Assembly (NCBI GenBank): GCA_903930085.1
Contig: CAIYXD010000226.1
Coordinates: 1-10,052, forward strand
Length of the DNA: 10,052 nt
Reading direction: 5' to 3'
Source: an uncultured Flavobacteriia bacterium
Lineage (GTDB): Bacteria; Bacteroidota; Bacteroidia; Flavobacteriales_D; Crocinitomicaceae
The notes below the pieces were generated by a model that saw only the letters and a program-made list of their open reading frames with translations, was not told the DNA's origin and did not search any database. Positions within the stretch are counted from its first letter, which is position 1; every line of letters starts with the position of its first letter. A program made the position numbers and the translations under genes. Shown here piece after piece: positions 6,558 to 10,052 of the stretch.

Positions 6558-7783
6558 AGTTTAACTCTTAAACGTGTGATTATCGATTGACCTCTGCCAT
6601 TTGGTGAAACCATTCCGACAAGATCTTCCGTTGCGAGGCCAAAAGACCAACTGGAAAATTTAATTTGAGAATACAATCCGACCCGGAAATTCGTGAATCC
6701 GCCGTACGATGCATGTGCTCCAAAATCCAACCATGGTAAAGCTTTAATTTGTGCTCCAGCAAATAACAATGGCGTGTATGCAATCGACGGATAAACTCTC
6801 AATCCGAAAAAACTTTGAATACGCGCAGGATTCATCTCATCCACAATTTTCCCTACTTGAAAATAGCCTGGTAAAAAACGCACTTTTTTAACCGATGTGG
6901 AATCAATTCCCAATGAATCCAAGACAGAAATATTTCCATCCAAAATACTGGATTCTCCATACAATTGCTGGAATTCAAAACCCGTATACGCAATATTTGT
7001 TTCGGCAGAATAACGGGTTATTGGAGAATTTAAATAGCTTACACCGAGATTTTTTGCTGTAAATTGAATAAACGAAACTTTGTCGGCTCGAAAAATTACT
7101 GGAATTTTAAAATCTAAATCTACACCAATTCCATACCCTTTGAAAAAGTTGCTGCCTGCTGCCATTTCAACTGTTCCATCTAGCCCAAGATTCACCGAGT
7201 CACCATCCTCCGATTGAAATAATTGTCCAGAGCGAATTTGACCTTCGGAAAAATTGGAAATGGAATAAAAATTCAGTGCTACGTTCGATTTTGTTTTTTT
7301 GTCGATTATCCCAAATCCTACTTTCTGAAACGAAATAGCAGAAAATCGCGTTCCTGAAAAATCGATATTTTCACCAAGATAGGATTCGTTTCCATAAAAT
7401 GCCAATCCAAAAAGATCCTTTGCATAGATTAGCGAAAGGTAATTGTAGTAGCCACCTTTTACTAAGAAACCAAGATTTTGTTTTTTGAAAAGATTTACGG
7501 AATAATTCCGGTATTCCATTTCACCGCTAACATCTGCACCAACTCTATTAATTCCATTGTGACTTTTGTTGGATCTATCTTTTATATCGTTTGTAATTGC
7601 GCCGCCATAAAGGAATTTTTTCGTTAAATCATTGTGTAAGGAAGTGGCGCCATAATCCGCCAATCCCTGCATAAAAAATTCCTGAGAATACAAGGATGTA
7701 TCGTATTGAATTGGTAAAAGTTGCTGTCCAAAAACACCAGAAAAACAACCAAAACAAAGAACAATTAAACTATTTCGTATCAT
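6554..7783 (-). CDS. DUF5723-type outer-membrane beta-barrel protein
   Basis: The 409-residue product has a signal peptide at about 1-19 (MIRNSLIVLCFGCFSGVFG, then QQ). The mature part is typical of an outer-membrane barrel, with many alternating amphipathic strands such as FGLRVYPSIAYTPLLFAGAQ and FGAHASYGGFTNFRVGLYSQ. It ends in a strand close to the C-terminus (RGQSIITRLRVKL). The overall pattern, with an early Y-x-F-x-G-lik region and the late LLFAGAQIKALPWLDFGAHASYGG block, fits DUF5723, a Bacteroidota family of unknown function related in architecture to PorV/FadL-like barrels. It lies between a lipoprotein and a T9SS cargo, overlapping each by four bases (ATGA). An outer-membrane partner for one or both is the natural inference. 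The assignment to DUF5723 is by recognition and should be read as probable. Confidence 0.8.
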   Translation of the reverse strand: MIRNSLIVLCFGCFSGVFGQQLLPIQYDTSLYSQEFFMQGLADYGATSLHNDLTKKFLYGGAITNDIKDRSNKSHNGINRVGADVSGEMEYRNYSVNLFKKQNLGFLVKGGYYNYLSLIYAKDLFGLAFYGNESYLGENIDFSGTRFSAISFQKVGFGIIDKKTKSNVALNFYSISNFSEGQIRSGQLFQSEDGDSVNLGLDGTVEMAAGSNFFKGYGIGVDLDFKIPVIFRADKVSFIQFTAKNLGVSYLNSPITRYSAETNIAYTGFEFQQLYGESSILDGNISVLDSLGIDSTSVKKVRFLPGYFQVGKIVDEMNPARIQSFFGLRVYPSIAYTPLLFAGAQIKALPWLDFGAHASYGGFTNFRVGLYSQIKFSSWSFGLATEDLVGMVSPNGRGQSIITRLRVKL

Positions 7784-9369
7784 AGGATTGTTTTAAGATT
7801 AAACTTCGTTTTCAGTTTAACTGCCAAAAATGCACCAACTGGAATAGATACCTGCTGGTTGGAAATACCGTTCGCATCTGGCGTATTGAATTGGGTTTCC
7901 ACAATAACTTTTTTGATTGCATCTAAATTAGCCACTATCGCTTCGGTTAAAACAAATTCAACTTCCGAATTTTTCTTCAACATTCCATCGTTTGGATCTA
8001 CACTTCCCATCAAGGAAGATACGATTTCATTTGTTCCAGAAACGGTATACAAAACTTCTGAATTTTCATTCAATAAAACCAATTTCACAGCACTAGAAAT
8101 CGGAAACGCATTAGAAGCATTCAATATGATTTTACCGGACTCCACGTGCGACTTATTCAAATTTTGTGAAACATCGAAATCAAACGTATCTCTTAAAGTA
8201 AGTCCATCCGCGCCTATAGCTAAAGGAAGTTGTGCTTTCAATTTTACTTTTAATCTACTATTCGGAAAAATCTCATTCCAGCCTCCAGAAGTATTTCCCC
8301 AAGGATTTAGCTCAATCTTATACCCCAAAGTATGCGTTTTGCCTAGGTTTTCCAAGTACGTTTCAACAGAACTATTTGCGCTTGTGAATTCGATGATTTC
8401 CATGGAATTAGTAATGTTAGACCAAGAACCTGTAGCTGCATTCAAATAGATTGGAGCACCAATTTGCGAATTGGAAAGTTGTACCGTGTTGCCTAAATTG
8501 TTGGTGTTTTCCACTTTTGTAATGGTAGCTTTCGCTGTAACTTTCATGCCATTTGAAATCTCAAACTGCAACGCCATTGCAGGCAAATCAACCGAGCCCG
8601 CAGTAACGGAATTCAGTAATTCAATTGTATAATCTGAAGTGTCAGAAACGGAAACATTCCCAAAATAACCGCGTGCATAGTCGATTTGTATGTTTTTAAA
8701 ATCCGCTTCAACTTTAAATGTCTGGTTACTCAAAAGTAGGATTGTAGGTCCGTTTGGATCTGTTTTAATATTCAATCGCGATTGAAGAACATTGTATTCG
8801 CCTCCCGAAACACCCGTTAAATCCAAATCGTATCCAGAAATATCCAAAACTGCTGTTTCTGTTCCCGGATTTGCACTTGTACCTGCGGGCGCTTCATAAT
8901 TTTGCTGAAATACTACGCCATTTTTGGTGACTCCGGGCAATTCAATCGTAAATAATGTTTTCGTAGCAACAGGATTGAACACTTTCATGTTGATTGTTCC
9001 TTTACTGACGCGGATTTTTTTTAATTGAATTTCATTCAAATCAATTGCATGTTCCTCAATTTCATTGACAACATTAAAGCCCGGCGGAACACTCAGAGAA
9101 GCAACAACGCTATTATAGGTGTGTACAATCGAAGTGTCCGGAATTTGAATAAGGTCTTCAATTCCAAGATCCAAAATTGTCCGGGACAAATCAACTTGGT
9201 AAAACGTTCCTGCTCCAATACTTAAGGTAGAATCGTTGACACTGTTCTCCAACGAAAGTGTATCGTTCACAAGCGGTAAAACCCAGTCAGAATTCCAATT
9301 CGCCTTCTCTTTTCTACAGGAAAAAAGTGCGAAAAAACCGAGTAGTAGAATAAAATAAGTCTTTTTCAA
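7780..9369 (-). CDS. Large lipoprotein of unknown function, apparent TTG start
   Basis: From the TTG at 9369 the product has 529 residues and begins MKKTYFILLLGFFALFSCRKEK, a textbook lipoprotein signal with the modified cysteine at C18. No in-frame ATG exists: another TTG at 9417 would give an unusually long 34-residue leader and overlap the thiolase by 14 bases. The 9369 start leaves a 34-base gap behind the thiolase, with an A-rich stretch just upstream. The mature protein is Ser/Thr/Asn-rich and largely beta, with several Ig-like or LEA-like beta-sandwich modules suggested by segments such as GTINMKVFNPVATKTLFTI and LQFEISNGMKVTAKATITKV. I recognise no enzymatic motif or named family. It should sit on the outer membrane, inward- or surface-facing unknown. 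Its stop overlaps the DUF5723 start (ATGA), so production is probably linked to that barrel. Confidence 0.8.
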   Translation of the reverse strand: MKKTYFILLLGFFALFSCRKEKANWNSDWVLPLVNDTLSLENSVNDSTLSIGAGTFYQVDLSRTILDLGIEDLIQIPDTSIVHTYNSVVASLSVPPGFNVVNEIEEHAIDLNEIQLKKIRVSKGTINMKVFNPVATKTLFTIELPGVTKNGVVFQQNYEAPAGTSANPGTETAVLDISGYDLDLTGVSGGEYNVLQSRLNIKTDPNGPTILLLSNQTFKVEADFKNIQIDYARGYFGNVSVSDTSDYTIELLNSVTAGSVDLPAMALQFEISNGMKVTAKATITKVENTNNLGNTVQLSNSQIGAPIYLNAATGSWSNITNSMEIIEFTSANSSVETYLENLGKTHTLGYKIELNPWGNTSGGWNEIFPNSRLKVKLKAQLPLAIGADGLTLRDTFDFDVSQNLNKSHVESGKIILNASNAFPISSAVKLVLLNENSEVLYTVSGTNEIVSSLMGSVDPNDGMLKKNSEVEFVLTEAIVANLDAIKKVIVETQFNTPDANGISNQQVSIPVGAFLAVKLKTKFNLKTIL

Positions 9370-9403
9370 TGTAGTAATTTTATTTTCCAATGCAGCATTG
9401 GGA

Positions 9404-10052
9404 TTATACTCTTTCAATTAGCGTGGCATATCCTTGTCCAACCCCGATACACATGGTTACCAGTGCGTAGCGTTTTTGTGTTCTTTGTAATTCCAGTGCG
9501 GCAGAAAGTAAAATACGCGCACCAGACATTCCTAGTGGATGTCCGAGTGCAATTCCGCCGCCATTTGGATTAATACGTGGATCGTTGTCAGCAATTCCCA
9601 TTTTTCGGGTACATGCTAAAACTTGTGCAGCAAATGCTTCATTGATTTCAATAATATCCATTTGATCCAATGTTAATCCTGCGCGTTGTAATACTTTTTC
9701 CGCTGCAAAAACTGGACCTATTCCCATGATTCGTGGCTCTACTCCTGCAACTGCAGCACCAATAATTCGTGCCAATGGTTTTAGTCCATTTGTCAAAACC
9801 GCATGTTCTGAAGCAATCAATAATGCTGCAGCGCCATCGTTTAAACCGGAAGCATTTCCAGCGGTAACTGTTCCATTTTTTCTAAATGCTGCGCGTAATC
9901 CTGCCAAACTCTCCAAACTTGTTTCCGGTCGACAAAATTCGTCCGTATCAAATCGCAAAGCTTCTTTTTTTCGTTGCGGAATATAAATTGGTGTAATTTC
10001 CTCAGCCAAACGACCAGAAGCAGCTGCTTTCGCTGCTTTCTGTTGCGACCAA
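9404..10052 (-). CDS. pcaF: 3-oxoadipyl-CoA / acetyl-CoA C-acyltransferase (thiolase), N-terminus cut by window edge
   Basis: The C-terminal 215 residues are visible; the gene continues past the right edge and the frame is open to the last base, beginning WSQQKAAKAA. Thiolases split 3-oxoacyl-CoA with CoA, or condense two acyl-CoAs. Visible hallmarks are GNASGLNDGAAALL, the INEAFAAQ signature, NPNGGGIALGHPLGMSGAR with the catalytic His, and TMCIGVGQG with the second active-site Cys. The first, nucleophilic Cys lies outside. The PNGGGIALGHPLGMSGAR form, the RPETSLESLAGLRAAF segment and the ending IERV resemble PcaF/PaaJ of the beta-ketoadipate and phenylacetate pathways more than FadA or PhaA. 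Substrate remains a prediction, and no other catabolic gene is in view to confirm it. The symbol is tentative. It precedes the lipoprotein by 34 bases on the same strand and may share its transcript. Confidence 0.9.
   Translation of the reverse strand, partial: WSQQKAAKAAASGRLAEEITPIYIPQRKKEALRFDTDEFCRPETSLESLAGLRAAFRKNGTVTAGNASGLNDGAAALLIASEHAVLTNGLKPLARIIGAAVAGVEPRIMGIGPVFAAEKVLQRAGLTLDQMDIIEINEAFAAQVLACTRKMGIADNDPRINPNGGGIALGHPLGMSGARILLSAALELQRTQKRYALVTMCIGVGQGYATLIERV

Noticed and set aside
7859..8449. A 196-codon open frame on the plus strand inside the lipoprotein gene
   Set aside because: It is the antisense shadow of a long coding region with a signal peptide and operon context; its translation has no recognisable domain or signal.
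9370..9417. The TTG at 9417 as start of the lipoprotein
   Set aside because: It overlaps the thiolase end and gives an N-region too long for a lipoprotein signal; the TTG at 9369 gives a standard one.
9404..10009. The thiolase starting at the TTG at 10009
   Set aside because: The frame stays open to the window edge and the upstream residues (SQQKAAKAAASGR) are conserved thiolase sequence, so the gene continues past the edge.

Overview
The window looks like chromosome of a Bacteroidota member, most likely of order Flavobacteriales. The DNA is AT-rich. One gene ends in a type IX secretion (T9SS) type A sorting domain, next to a DUF5723-type outer-membrane protein and a lipoprotein. There is a small DUF5522-type Cys protein. 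Starts lack Shine-Dalgarno sequences, and several are preceded by the Bacteroidota -7 promoter element TANNTTTG. I see no rRNA, tRNA, CRISPR array, insertion sequence, phage gene or integrase, and no intergenic gap over 300 bases.

Left part (1-2779): a partial PLP enzyme of the ACC deaminase/D-cysteine desulfhydrase family (minus, cut by the left edge) is divergent from a 63-residue Cys-rich DUF5522-type protein (plus). That gene converges, with a 7-base overlap, on a PlsC-like acyltransferase (minus). A 158-base gap follows, holding a doubtful 39-codon ORF on the minus strand. Next comes an unrecognised 451-residue membrane-anchored protein (plus). Both plus-strand genes have a TANNTTTG box ending exactly four bases before the ATG, which predicts leaderless mRNAs.

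Middle (2753-4942): a two-gene minus-strand operon encodes a cystathionine beta-synthase-like enzyme with a CBS-domain pair, followed by a cytosolic BtuF/FhuD-like helical-backbone metal receptor. The two are coupled by a TAATG stop/start overlap. The operon has a readable promoter. The receptor gene overlaps the 451-residue gene tail to tail by 27 bases.

Right part (5094-10052): a minus-strand run starts with a PcaF/PaaJ-type 3-oxoadipyl-CoA thiolase, cut by the right edge. After 34 bases comes a large lipoprotein, apparently with a TTG start, then a DUF5723 outer-membrane protein and a T9SS-exported repeat protein. The last three genes are joined by two 4-base ATGA overlaps, so they probably make their products together. 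This lipoprotein/barrel/T9SS-cargo cassette is the best candidate for an undescribed system: a surface-assembled complex or a cargo with its own outer-membrane partner. That role is inference; the sequence shows only the gene linkage and the sorting signals. The remaining genes look like ordinary metabolism.
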